64,000 nucleotides of DNA from Aliamphritea ceti (GTDB lineage: Bacteria; Pseudomonadota; Gammaproteobacteria; Pseudomonadales; Balneatricaceae). The notes under the pieces are model-generated. The model saw nothing but the letters and a program-made list of their open reading frames with translations, made no database searches and was not told the DNA's origin. The stretch's first letter is position 1, and every line of letters begins with the position of its first letter. Shown one piece after another: positions 25,034 to 33,901 of this stretch. A program made the translations under genes and the position numbers. The stretch is from assembly GCF_024347215.1 (NCBI RefSeq), contig NZ_AP025282.1:3472001-3536000 (forward strand), read 5' to 3'.

Positions 25034-26338
25034 TCACACTTTCTCCATACGGAAAAAACGCTGCAGAATACGCGCAAGATTAACTGCGTCATCACTGCCA
25101 CATATTTCCCGGATTGAGTGCATAGCATACTGCGGCGCACCAACATCAATAGTCTTTACACCCAGCTCGCCGGAAGTAATAGGGCCGATTGTACTGCCGC
25201 AGCCCATATCAGTACGCACTACAAAACTCTGTACTGGCACGTCTTCAAGGTCAGCCAGATTACGGAATATTGCCGCCGTTTCACTATTAGTTGCATAGCG
25301 CTGGTTATTATTGATTTTAATAACCGGACCCGCATTCAGCTTAGGGCCATGGTTAGCATCATGCTTGTCCGCAAAGTTTGGATGAACCGCGTGAGCATTG
25401 TCAGCAGACACCATCATTGAATTTGCCAATGCGATATTTCGCTGTTCATTATCCGGCAGTAAACGCTCCAGCAGATTAATCAGCATTGGCCCCTGCGCAC
25501 CACAGGCACTCAAGCTGCCAACTTCTTCATGATCATTACATATCAGCAAAGCGCCCTGCTCAGAATCAGCTTCAATCAAAGCTTCAAGCCCAATAAAGCA
25601 ACTCAGCAAATTATCCAGCCGTGCAGACGCCATAAACTCTTCATTCAGCCCCACATATCCGGCGCCTTGTATGTCATAAAAACTCAGCTCGTAATCCAGT
25701 ATTTTATCGACATCATCAATATGCTCACGGGCAAGCTCAGCCTTTAGTACGGCCTTAAAATCAAACTCATCACCATCAACCTGCACCTGTGCAAGTAATG
25801 GTGGAATATCTGTTTGTGGATTAACACTGCGATCGCTGTTAGCCGTTCGATCCAGGTGAATTGCCAGACTCGGAATTATGGCAATTGGTTTTGCGAAGTT
25901 CACCAACGCGCTACATAGCTCACCATCTTTTGCCAGATAGCTCACCCGCCCTGCCAGCGACAAATCCCGGTCAAACCAAGGATTTAACAGCACACCGCCA
26001 TAGACCTCAACACCAAGATTGACGCAACCCTGACGTAATAACACAGGATTAGGCTTTACCCGTAAACACGGGCTATCTGTATGAGCACCAACCATACGGA
26101 AGCCCCGTTCGGGCAACCCACCATCTGCAGGCATCTGCCAGGCAACAATCGCTGATTCATTACGTACAAAAAAATACCGCCCACCGGACTTTACCGACCA
26201 GCTATTTTGCTCTTCCAGCTCAACAAAACCCGCTTCCTGTAATCGGCCCCGCATTTCATTAACCGCATGAAAAGGAGTCGGAGACGCCGCCAAAAACTCA
26301 AATAGCCGTTGATTAAATTCATTCTTAAGCATAATCAT
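25034..26338 (-). CDS. apeB: M18-family aminopeptidase (ApeB type)
   Basis: The protein has 434 residues, the usual bacterial M18 length. The metal and catalytic motifs are visible: AHTDSPCLRVKP (His about 84), SARLDNLLSC, ICNDHEEVGS with the paired Glu, VSADNAHAVHPN, and RTDMGCGSTIGP near the C terminus. The enzymes form large cytosolic dodecamers that remove acidic N-terminal residues from peptides. The start overlaps the stop of the FKBP gene by four bases, so the two genes are translationally coupled. An alternative ATG lies two codons in. Confidence 0.93.
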   Translation of the reverse strand: MIMLKNEFNQRLFEFLAASPTPFHAVNEMRGRLQEAGFVELEEQNSWSVKSGGRYFFVRNESAIVAWQMPADGGLPERGFRMVGAHTDSPCLRVKPNPVLLRQGCVNLGVEVYGGVLLNPWFDRDLSLAGRVSYLAKDGELCSALVNFAKPIAIIPSLAIHLDRTANSDRSVNPQTDIPPLLAQVQVDGDEFDFKAVLKAELAREHIDDVDKILDYELSFYDIQGAGYVGLNEEFMASARLDNLLSCFIGLEALIEADSEQGALLICNDHEEVGSLSACGAQGPMLINLLERLLPDNEQRNIALANSMMVSADNAHAVHPNFADKHDANHGPKLNAGPVIKINNNQRYATNSETAAIFRNLADLEDVPVQSFVVRTDMGCGSTIGPITSGELGVKTIDVGAPQYAMHSIREICGSDDAVNLARILQRFFRMEKV

Positions 26339-26868
26339 TCTGCCTGCAGCGCAGGCACTATCTCCAATAATTCAATTTCAAATATCAGTGCGGAGTTAGC
26401 CGGAATTTTTTCGTTCGGACTAATCGCTCCATATGCCAGCTCCGAGGGTAAAAACACTTTCCACTTAGCCCCTTCCGGCATTCTTAGCAAAGCTTTCCGT
26501 AAACCTTTAATGACACCACTCAGAGGTAATAAAGCAGGCTCTTCCTGACTCAGAGTACTCTCAAATAACTCGCCACCAATCCGCCATCCCTGGTAATGAA
26601 CCTTTACACTGTCCTTTATATGCGGTTTAGCCCCGCTGCCTGACTGTAAGACGACATATTGCAGACCATCATCGGTTACCTGCACATCTGGCTTTAGCTT
26701 GTTTTCTAGCAAAAAAGCCACACCTTCCTTCTTCACATCATCATTGAGGGCTTTTTCAATTAACTGCCGCCGAAACTCCGCCTCATCCTGGTTATCACTA
26801 CAACCAGCCAGCAGCATAACACTGCCCAACACACCCGCAACCACAGCTATTTTAATCTGTTTAAACAT
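26335..26868 (-). CDS. FKBP-type peptidyl-prolyl isomerase, lipoprotein
   Basis: The protein has about 177 residues from the ATG at 26868, which has AAGG five bases upstream. A TTG at 26883 is also in frame. The signal peptide ends in LLAGC with the lipobox Cys at 23. It is followed by an N-terminal helix and the FKBP domain at about 80-177. Visible domain motifs are KPHIKDSVKVHYQGWRIGGELFEST, VIKGLRKALLRMPEGAKWKVFLPSELAYG and IPANSALIFEIELLEI. This resembles FkpA/Mip-like folding helpers anchored to a membrane and facing the periplasm. It is the first gene of a coupled pair with apeB. Confidence 0.9.
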   Translation of the reverse strand: MFKQIKIAVVAGVLGSVMLLAGCSDNQDEAEFRRQLIEKALNDDVKKEGVAFLLENKLKPDVQVTDDGLQYVVLQSGSGAKPHIKDSVKVHYQGWRIGGELFESTLSQEEPALLPLSGVIKGLRKALLRMPEGAKWKVFLPSELAYGAISPNEKIPANSALIFEIELLEIVPALQAE

Positions 26869-26883
26869 ATCTACCTTGATCAA

Positions 26884-27200
26884 AGTGCTGAAAAACCAAA
26901 CACTTTACAGAGAACTAAATTTACAGTGCAAACGTACAAGTTTGCAGTAGCAACAGCCTGAAGGCTACCCATGATGAGTGTATTACCTGCGCCCAGTCAG
27001 TGGAAATTGCTATTCTATAACACTAAGTGATTGAATTTACATCAACACAGGCGGAGACTACACTCGAAGCCAAAGGTTAAACCAAGGGAACCTCAGAAAC
27101 GGTTTGCAGGTCTTAACCTGTAAGAGACCATTACCTGACGACCTATTTAAGGCCCAAAAGACCGGTTTAACTTTGTTTAAGCTATACAGGAATACTTACC
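26884..27200. other. Intergenic region and leader of prc
   Basis: About 315 bases. It contains two mutually exclusive small hairpins on the plus strand: CAGGT/ACCTG at 27107-27120 and GGTCT/AGACC at 27109-27129. No known riboswitch consensus is recognisable. A region of alternating purine-rich blocks (27050-27105) may be part of a structured leader. Confidence 0.3.
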
Positions 27201-29294
27201 TTGAGCACCAGCCAGTTTGCAATGCGTATAAAACAAGCCACTCTTGGCGGCCTGATTCTGCTGCTTAGCAGCCTACCCGCTCACGCTGCTGTAAGCCCGA
27301 ATCTGACACCTGAACCCGTACATAGTCAGGTAATACGTGATATCGCCAGCTCACTGGTTGATGACCATTATTCAGACATTACTGTTGACGATAACCTGTC
27401 CAGTAAAGTACTCGACAGCTTTGTTGATAACCTCGATCCAAGCAAAGCCTATTTCTTTGCCGATGATATAAAAAGCTTCGAGCCTTACCGCACACTGCTG
27501 GACGACCAGATAAAAGCAGGTAATCTCGATGCCGGTTTTGAGATTTTTAATCGCTATCAACAGCGCATTACCGAACGACTGACATTTCTTATTTCACGCC
27601 TGGAAAGAACCGACATGGGTATCGACTTTACAGTCGACGAGTCCCTAATGACGGATCGCACCAAAAGCGACTGGACAACCAACCAGGCTGACATGGATGA
27701 ATTCTGGCGTAAGCGCCTTAAAAGCATGCTTCTGAATCTGAAACTGGCAGGAAAAGACATTGCCGGTGCTAAGGAAACACTGCTTAAGCGTTATAAAAAC
27801 CAACTCACCCGTGTCGAGCAGACAAATCCGGAAGATGTTTTCCAAAGCTATGCCAATGCATTTGCACAGCAGTTTGATCCACACACCCAATACTTTTCGC
27901 CACGCCGCTCTGAGAACTTCAACATCAACATGAGCCTTTCCCTGGAAGGCATTGGCGCGGTTCTTCAGACAGAAAACGAAAACACTAAGATTGTTCGCCT
28001 GGTACCTGCAGGTCCGGCCGAAAAAACCGGTCAGATTAAACCAGCCGATGTAATTGTTGGTGTCGGCCAGGGCACCACCGGTGAAGTACAGGATATTATT
28101 GGCTGGCGTCTGGATGAAGTGGTTGCGCTGATCCGCGGCCCTAAAGGCACGACTGTTCGCCTTGAAGTTATCCCGGCAGATGCAGATGACGGCACTCGCC
28201 GAATCGTTTCTATTATACGTAACAAGGTCAAGCTGGAAGAGCAGTCTGCACAGAAACGCGTCATTGAACTGGACCGGGACGGCAGCACTTATCGTCTTGG
28301 CGTGATCAGCATTCCAACGTTCTACATTGACTTTAATGCACTGAAATCAGGCGACGCCAACTATAAAAGCACCACCCGTGACGTAGAGAAGCTGATCAAA
28401 GAACTGCAACGTGAAGATAAAATCGACGGTCTGATTGTCGATTTACGGGACAATGGCGGCGGCTCTCTGCGCGAAGCCAACGAACTGGTAGGTCTGTTCA
28501 TCAATCGCGGACCAACAGTTCAGATTCGAGACCAGCAAGGCCGGGTTAACATTCTGCAAGACTCTAACCCCAAAGTGGTCTATCACGGTCCAATGGCAGT
28601 TCTGGTCAACCGCCTGAGCGCGTCAGCCTCCGAGATTTTTGCCGGTGCCATCCAGGATTACCAACGCGGCATCATTGTAGGCAACCAAACCTTCGGTAAA
28701 GGTACAGTACAAACCCTGTCTCCACTACGTCAGGGTCAGCTAAAACTGACCCATGCCAAGTTTTACCGGATTTCCGGCGACAGCACCCAACACAAAGGTG
28801 TCGTTCCTGATATTCGCTTTCCATCTCTTTATGACATAGAAGAAATTGGCGAAAGCGCCCTCGATGGTGCACTTCCCTGGGATCAGGTACATCCGGTTCC
28901 TCACCGTCAATTCATTAGCCTTACAGGCACACTGCCCGAACTGACTGCACGTCACAAAGCACGTATTGAAACAGATCCGGACTTCCGCTACATGCAGGCA
29001 CAGATCGATCGTATTACAGAAATAAAGAACGACAACCTGATCACCCTCAACGAAGCAATGCTTCAGGCTGAACGCGATGCGTCCGAAGCCTGGCAGTTAA
29101 ATGTTGAGAATCAGCGCCGCTCTGCCAAGCAGTTACCAGCTCTGGACAAACTGTCCGATCTGGAAGCTACTCTGGAGAAGGATTCCCAGGGCCGCATAAT
29201 TAATCCTGAAGCTGAAGCCATTCTGGCCGAAACAGGAAGAATACTGCTGGATGTTATTTCTGTTACCTACAAGAAATTCCTGGCCAAGCAATAA
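27201..29294 (+). CDS. prc: Carboxy-terminal processing protease Prc/Tsp (S41 family)
   Basis: The protein has 697 residues. A signal peptide (about 1-29, ending SLPAHA) is followed by the Prc N-terminal helical domain. A PDZ domain lies at about 235-330 (LSLEGIGAVLQTENENTKIVRLVPAGPAEKTG). The S41 protease core contains GLIVDLRDNGGGSLREA, the catalytic Ser in NRLSASASEIFAGA (about 475) and Lys in GNQTFGKGTVQTLSPL (about 498). The C-terminal domain is the DUF3340 type. It degrades ssrA-tagged and misfolded periplasmic proteins and trims some envelope enzymes. The start is TTG at 27201, supported by CAGGA upstream. A later ATG (27222) would shorten the signal peptide and lacks a ribosome site. 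Confidence 0.95.
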   Translation: MSTSQFAMRIKQATLGGLILLLSSLPAHAAVSPNLTPEPVHSQVIRDIASSLVDDHYSDITVDDNLSSKVLDSFVDNLDPSKAYFFADDIKSFEPYRTLLDDQIKAGNLDAGFEIFNRYQQRITERLTFLISRLERTDMGIDFTVDESLMTDRTKSDWTTNQADMDEFWRKRLKSMLLNLKLAGKDIAGAKETLLKRYKNQLTRVEQTNPEDVFQSYANAFAQQFDPHTQYFSPRRSENFNINMSLSLEGIGAVLQTENENTKIVRLVPAGPAEKTGQIKPADVIVGVGQGTTGEVQDIIGWRLDEVVALIRGPKGTTVRLEVIPADADDGTRRIVSIIRNKVKLEEQSAQKRVIELDRDGSTYRLGVISIPTFYIDFNALKSGDANYKSTTRDVEKLIKELQREDKIDGLIVDLRDNGGGSLREANELVGLFINRGPTVQIRDQQGRVNILQDSNPKVVYHGPMAVLVNRLSASASEIFAGAIQDYQRGIIVGNQTFGKGTVQTLSPLRQGQLKLTHAKFYRISGDSTQHKGVVPDIRFPSLYDIEEIGESALDGALPWDQVHPVPHRQFISLTGTLPELTARHKARIETDPDFRYMQAQIDRITEIKNDNLITLNEAMLQAERDASEAWQLNVENQRRSAKQLPALDKLSDLEATLEKDSQGRIINPEAEAILAETGRILLDVISVTYKKFLAKQ

Positions 29295-29353
29295 GCCTGG
29301 CCAGGCATCCGCCATACACTTTTTGCAGCTCACACACCTATTGAGGAAGGCAT

Positions 29354-30127
29354 ATGTCCTTTAGCAAGAATAAACTGGCACTGATAATTGGCTTACCTTT
29401 ACTACTGATACTTCTCGGTATTGGCGGCTATATGCTGTACACCATACTGATGGCTCAGGATGCTAAAAATAACGCCAGCCTTCAGGGCTTTGGCGAAACA
29501 GTTATGCCCGGAGATTCCCGCTATGACCTCGAAGGTGAAGATGCCCACCTGGCACCTTCAATCGATACCAATCCGAATCTGACACCTAACCAGAAGATCA
29601 TCGCCAAACTACGCTCCGAACGCCGCAAGATGAGCCTGGAAATTGACAATCTGAATGCTGAAGTTATTACTCTGCAAGCGAAGGTTGAGTTACTGGAAGA
29701 ATATAAGCGCACTAATGAACGTTATGCACCCTACTCCCTGGATGAAGAAATTTCACTGATCCACACCCGCGTTAAACAATTACTGGCCGGCCACGCTGAA
29801 ACACGTCGCTTCAACCGACGCCAGATCAGCAGCATGTCTGCCGCAGCTGCGCAGGAATACCGTCGTTTCATAACTATCCATAAACTGGCGCTAGATCAGG
29901 GACAAATAGACACAATAGTAAATGAACACTTACCGGCGTATGCCTTTTGTATAGGTAACGGCGTTGACATTGCTGCCAATAACAAAGAAGAAGAACTGCT
30001 AGTTGTTGAATATTTTAAGACTCGCAATGAAGCCCTGATACCGGCGGGTCTGCTCAACGATTTGAAAGTTGTTTCCAAGCCTTGCCGGGAAAACCTTTAT
30101 AATCGCCTGGCGTTCCTGACTGAATAA
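29354..30127 (+). CDS. Membrane-anchored coiled-coil protein, unknown function
   Basis: The protein has 257 residues. An N-terminal hydrophobic segment lies at about 9-32 (ALIIGLPLLLILLGIGGYMLYTILM). A short linker leads to a coiled coil of about 40 residues (NQKIIAKLRSERRKMSLEIDNLNAEVITLQAKVELLEEYKR, 78-118) and then a helical C-terminal domain with two Cys (about 198 and 246). The layout suggests an inner-membrane protein with a periplasmic coiled coil. It starts 59 bases after prc with GAGGAAGG as ribosome site, so the two are probably co-transcribed and may work together at the envelope. I do not recognise the family. Confidence 0.7.
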   Translation: MSFSKNKLALIIGLPLLLILLGIGGYMLYTILMAQDAKNNASLQGFGETVMPGDSRYDLEGEDAHLAPSIDTNPNLTPNQKIIAKLRSERRKMSLEIDNLNAEVITLQAKVELLEEYKRTNERYAPYSLDEEISLIHTRVKQLLAGHAETRRFNRRQISSMSAAAAQEYRRFITIHKLALDQGQIDTIVNEHLPAYAFCIGNGVDIAANNKEEELLVVEYFKTRNEALIPAGLLNDLKVVSKPCRENLYNRLAFLTE

Positions 30128-30406
30128 ACAGTTGCCTAATTCCGGTGGGAAATTCGAATATCCCCACCGGAAAAACTACCCAAAACGTAAATTTTCCTAC
30201 TCCTTTCAGCTTTTTTTTGCCTATTCTACTTTCTACTTGATTTTAGCGGCTGTATAATGACCGCCCTTATATCTGTACTCCGGTTGCCCATTGTCAGCCA
30301 TCCAACCGGAAAATAGATACTAAAACTGACCCTGTTTCTGGCTGACGTTACAGGCTAACTAAAGTAAGTTCTTGTTTTCCCGGAATTTACTGGATAGGAA
30401 TATTAC
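30128..30406. other. rpsA upstream region
   Basis: About 280 bases between the coiled-coil gene and rpsA. It contains the predicted promoter at 30230-30258 and a 5' leader of about 140 bases. In other bacteria the rpsA leader is folded and bound by S1 itself for feedback control. I cannot confirm a matching fold here. Confidence 0.4.
30229..30258 (+). promoter_or_regulatory. Predicted promoter of rpsA
   Basis: The -10 element TATAAT (30253-30258) is a perfect match and is followed by a GC-rich discriminator (GACCGCCC), as in growth-rate-controlled promoters. The -35 region (about 30229-30235, TTCTAC-like) is weak. Ordinary rpsA is usually expressed in part from its own promoter, so the placement is reasonable. 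Confidence 0.5.
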
Positions 30407-32086
30407 ATGTCCGAAAGCTTTGCTGAGTTATTTGAAGAATCCCTGCAACACGTTGATATGACGCCTGGCACCCTGGTAATGGGTGAAGTTATCGATATCG
30501 ATAGCGACTGGGTTACTGTTAACGCTGGCCTGAAGTCTGAAGCAATCATTGCTCGCAACCAGTTCCTGAACGATGCTAACGAACTTGAAATTCAAGTTGG
30601 TGACATGGTTAAGGTTGCTCTGGAAAGCGTTGAAGACGGCAGCGGCGAAACTCGTCTGTCTCGTGAAAAAGCTAAGCGTTCAGAAGCTTGGGAAGTACTG
30701 CAGAGTGCATTCGATGCTGAAGAAACTGTTAAAGGTTACATCAGCGGCAAGGTTAAAGGTGGTTTCACCGTTAACGTTAACAACATTCAAGGCTTCCTGC
30801 CGGGTTCTCTGGTAGACGTGCGTCCAGTACGCGACGTTGACCACCTGGAAGGTAAAGAGCTTGAATTTAAGCTGATCAAGCTGGACCAGAAGCGTAACAA
30901 CATCGTTGTATCTCGTCGTGCGGTTCTGCAAGAAGCTAACAGCGCGCAGCGTGATGAACTACTGGCTACTCTTGAAGAAGGCCAGGAAGTTAAGGGTTAC
31001 GTTAAGAACCTGACCAACTACGGTGCATTCGTAGATCTGGGCGGTGTTGACGGCCTGCTGCACATCACTGACATGGCTTGGAAGCGTATCTCTCACCCAA
31101 GTGACATGCTGACTCCAGGTGATGAAATCACTGTTAAGATCATCAAGTTTGACAAAGAGAACAACCGTTTGTCTCTGGGTCTGAAGCAACTGAGCGAAGA
31201 TCCATGGGCGTCTATCAAGGCTCGTTACCCAGCAGGTAGCAAGGTTGAAGCTCGTGTTACTAACCTGACTGACTACGGTTGCTTCGCATCTATCGAAGAC
31301 GGCGTTGAAGGTCTGGTACACGTTTCCGAAATGTCTTGGACTAACAAAAACATCCACCCATCTAAGGTTGTACAGGTAGGTGATGCTGTTGAAGTTATGA
31401 TCCTGGACGTAGATGAAGATCGTCGTCGTATCTCCCTGGGTATCAAGCAGTGTGCTGCTAACCCATGGACTACTTTCGCTGAGCAATATGCTGCTGGCGA
31501 TAAAGTGACTGGTTCTATTAAGACCATCACTGACTTCGGTATCTTCGTTGGTCTGGAAAACGATCTGGACGGTCTGGTTCACATGTCTGACATCTCTTGG
31601 GATGCTGACAACGAAACAGCTCTGCGCGGCTACAAGAAGAGCGAAGAAGTTGAAGCCGTTATCCTGTCTATTGATGCTGAGAAAGAGCGTATCTCTCTGG
31701 GTATCAAGCAGCTGGAAAGCGATCCGTTCTCTGAGTACGCTGCAGCTAACGAAAAAGGTACAATTGTTACCGGTACCGTTAAGTCTGTAGACGCTAAAGC
31801 AGCTGTTATCGAACTGGCTGAAGGCATCGAAGGCGTACTGAAAGCATCTGACATCAGTGTTGATCGTATCGAAGATGCGACTACAGTTCTGAAAGAAGGC
31901 GAAACAGTAGAAGCTAAGATCGTTAACCTGGATCGTCGTAACCGTGCGATTACTTTGTCTATCAAGGCTAAAGATCAGGCTGAAGAGAAAGCTGCGATCA
32001 AGGCTGTTAGTGATAAGCCAGTTGAAACTGCTGGTCCTACCACTATCGGTGACCTGATCAAGGCACAGATGGAAGCTAAGAAGTAA
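30407..32086 (+). CDS. rpsA: 30S ribosomal protein S1
   Basis: The protein has 559 residues, with six S1 RNA-binding domains at about 21-87, 105-170, 190-260, 277-347, 364-434 and 451-520. The canonical repeats are GYVKNLTNYGAFVDLGGVDGLLHITDMAW, VTNLTDYGCFASIEDGVEGLVHVSEMSW and ITDFGIFVGLENDLDGLVHMSDISW. Codon use is strongly biased, as expected of a highly expressed gene. S1 brings mRNA to the small subunit and supports translation of structured or weak-SD messages. The C-terminal tail GDLIKAQMEAKK and its terminator are repeated downstream (see the repeat entry). Its neighbours here are prc and a hypothetical protein, not cmk and ihfB as in E. coli. Confidence 0.98.
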   Translation: MSESFAELFEESLQHVDMTPGTLVMGEVIDIDSDWVTVNAGLKSEAIIARNQFLNDANELEIQVGDMVKVALESVEDGSGETRLSREKAKRSEAWEVLQSAFDAEETVKGYISGKVKGGFTVNVNNIQGFLPGSLVDVRPVRDVDHLEGKELEFKLIKLDQKRNNIVVSRRAVLQEANSAQRDELLATLEEGQEVKGYVKNLTNYGAFVDLGGVDGLLHITDMAWKRISHPSDMLTPGDEITVKIIKFDKENNRLSLGLKQLSEDPWASIKARYPAGSKVEARVTNLTDYGCFASIEDGVEGLVHVSEMSWTNKNIHPSKVVQVGDAVEVMILDVDEDRRRISLGIKQCAANPWTTFAEQYAAGDKVTGSIKTITDFGIFVGLENDLDGLVHMSDISWDADNETALRGYKKSEEVEAVILSIDAEKERISLGIKQLESDPFSEYAAANEKGTIVTGTVKSVDAKAAVIELAEGIEGVLKASDISVDRIEDATTVLKEGETVEAKIVNLDRRNRAITLSIKAKDQAEEKAAIKAVSDKPVETAGPTTIGDLIKAQMEAKK

Positions 32087-32104
32087 TAGCATCCTCTGCG
32101 ATTA

Positions 32105-32133
32105 GAAAAGGCGCGTTCTACGCGCCTTTTTTG
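32105..32133 (+). terminator. rpsA terminator, first copy
   Basis: AAAAGGCGCGTTCTACGCGCC forms an 8-base GC-rich stem, followed by TTTTTT. It is the primary intrinsic terminator of rpsA. Confidence 0.92.
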
Positions 32134-32251
32134 TGCCTGCTATTTGGAGAAATCCAGTTGAAACTGCTGGTACGTCCACCTTGCGCACTATCGGTACGCC
32201 TGATCAAGGCACAGATGGAAGCTAAGAAGTAATAGCATCCTCTGCGATTAG

Positions 32252-32280
32252 AAAAGGCGCGTTTTACGCGCCTTTTTTGT
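32252..32280 (+). terminator. rpsA terminator, second copy
   Basis: AAGGCGCG, loop TTTTA, CGCGCC and TTTTTT. It is identical to the first copy except for one loop base. Confidence 0.9.
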
Positions 32281-32396
32281 GCCTGCTGTTTGGGGAACGC
32301 CAGTTGAAACTGCTGGTGCGTCCTCCTTGTGCACTATCGGTGACCTGATCAAGGCACAGATGGAAGCTAAGAAGTAATAGCATCCTCTGCGATTAG

Positions 32397-32425
32397 AAAA
32401 GGCGCGTTTTACGCGCCTTTTTTGT
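32397..32425 (+). terminator. rpsA terminator, third copy
   Basis: Same stem, loop and T run as the second copy. Three terminators in a row would make read-through into the antisense ycaQ-like gene very unlikely. Confidence 0.9.
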
Positions 32426-32527
32426 GCCTGCTACTTGGCGAGAGAGCCAGTTGAAACTACTGGTACGTCCTCCTTGTGTACTATCGGTTACCTGATCAAG
32501 GCACAGATGGAAGCTAGTCAGTAACGG

Positions 32528-33727
32528 TTAAATCTGCAAACGCTTTGCAAACTCTACAACAGACAAACTCATCCCTGTCAGCTTTTCAATTCGAAAATCC
32601 GCCACATGATTGAATGCCATAAAAGTCTGTAAAGATGCACACAGAGCATCCAGACAGTCCTCAGATACTGACTCTTCAAAATGTAGATGCCGCACACGCA
32701 TACAACCTTCTTTACGATCAGTTTTTACATCCATACGTCCGATAAACCTCCTCCCGGACATTAAAGGTAAAGCAAAATATCCAAAGCGACGCTTGGCTTC
32801 CGGCACATAGCACTCCAGTTGATAATCGAAATCAAACAGCGCCTGGGTACGTTTACGCTGTATCAGCAAGTTATCGAAAGGTGACAGTATTCTCACCTGA
32901 TCAGCCGGAATACGCTTCGCCAGATCGTCCGTTACATTTGCCAGTGCCACATACTCTTCAGAGCTTTTTTTGCCACCGATACGCAGCTTAATAAGGTTAC
33001 CTTCCGCCAACATTTCGGCGACTTTCTGCCTGATCGGACGCAGCATCCCCTTTAATAAGTAACAGCAATGCTCTGGCTTTGCGAAGGCATTAGCCGATAA
33101 ATAGCGGGTGATCAAATAGCGTAAATATTCACCCTCATCAGGAACTGAAGTATCCACTTCAGCTGGCAAAGCGCGCTCAGTAAGATCATAAACCTTCTGA
33201 AAGCCACGCCGTTCCACTGCCATCAACTCACCTTCCATAAATAGCTGTTCAAGCGCCTTTTTCGCCGGTTTCCAATCCCACCAGCCAGCGTTCTCACGGC
33301 GGGGATGCTCAAAATCTCTGGCCATCAACGGACCTTCTGACGCTATTCGACCTCTAATCTCCCGCATCAGACGATCATCACGATCAAACCAGTGCTTATC
33401 CCCGGTTGCAATTGCACGTTTACGCGGCAAACTGAAACGGTAGTCGCTCATTGGCAAATAAGCAGCAGCATGGGACCAGTATTCAAATACCTTCCGTTCT
33501 GCCAATAACGCGTCCAGATGCTCCTGACTATAATCAGCTACCCGGTTCCATAAGGTATGATGATGTGCACGCTGAATGACCGATATCGAATCAATCTGCA
33601 CGTAACCTAACTGGCCAATCGCCTGTAAAACTCCGTTTACGCCCTTACCACAAGGCCTGTGTAATCCTTGCGCCAGCAATACCAGCTTCTGCGCCTGCGC
33701 AGTACTCAGCTCGGTAATTCCCGCCAT
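32528..33727 (-). CDS. Winged-helix DNA glycosylase of the YcaQ/HTH_42 family
   Basis: The protein has 399 residues. The family signature is present from the start: a HRPCGKGVNGVLQAIGQLGYVQIDSISVIQRAHHHTLW stretch that includes the Gln-x-Asp catalytic pattern (Gln44, Asp46). Three tandem winged-helix modules follow. EYWSHAAAYLPMSDYRFSLPRKR and LSPFDNLLIQRKRTQALFDFDYQLECYVPEAKRRFGYFALPL in the C-terminal half are typical. E. coli YcaQ unhooks DNA interstrand crosslinks and other alkylation adducts. The gene stands alone and is convergent with rpsA across the repeat array. Confidence 0.88.
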   Translation of the reverse strand: MAGITELSTAQAQKLVLLAQGLHRPCGKGVNGVLQAIGQLGYVQIDSISVIQRAHHHTLWNRVADYSQEHLDALLAERKVFEYWSHAAAYLPMSDYRFSLPRKRAIATGDKHWFDRDDRLMREIRGRIASEGPLMARDFEHPRRENAGWWDWKPAKKALEQLFMEGELMAVERRGFQKVYDLTERALPAEVDTSVPDEGEYLRYLITRYLSANAFAKPEHCCYLLKGMLRPIRQKVAEMLAEGNLIKLRIGGKKSSEEYVALANVTDDLAKRIPADQVRILSPFDNLLIQRKRTQALFDFDYQLECYVPEAKRRFGYFALPLMSGRRFIGRMDVKTDRKEGCMRVRHLHFEESVSEDCLDALCASLQTFMAFNHVADFRIEKLTGMSLSVVEFAKRLQI

Positions 33728-33901
33728 GCTAACCTCTCATCATCCAGAATTCATCGATCATAAACCCTCACATAGCAGCTACCAACAACTAATATCCGAT
33801 ACCCACAACAAGGCAAACTTCACTATCTGAAAACTGCAAAATTTATCTTTACAGCGAAAACACTATAATGGCGCCGCAACAATTACCTTCAGGGAAACGA
33901 T

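Larger units (their letters stand above)
32018..32516 (+). repeat. Tandem array of the rpsA 3' end plus terminator
   Basis: A unit of 136-147 bases is repeated in direct orientation. Copies start at the CCAGTTGAAACT motif at 32018, 32154, 32300 and 32447. Copy 1 is the real end of rpsA. Copies 2 and 3 repeat the last codons (ending GAAGCTAAGAAGTAATAG), the spacer and the complete terminator. Copy 4 stops before the terminator, at about 32516. Copies 2-4 share an insertion of about 10 bases relative to copy 1 (ACGTCCACCTTGCG-like), so copy 1 differs in its coding part. Copies have drifted only slightly, with most changes in the spacer. Confidence 0.95.

Noticed and set aside
30959..32092. Long open frame (377 codons) antisense to rpsA
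   Set aside because: It follows from the biased codon use of rpsA in the complementary frame. It has no ribosome site or recognisable domain.
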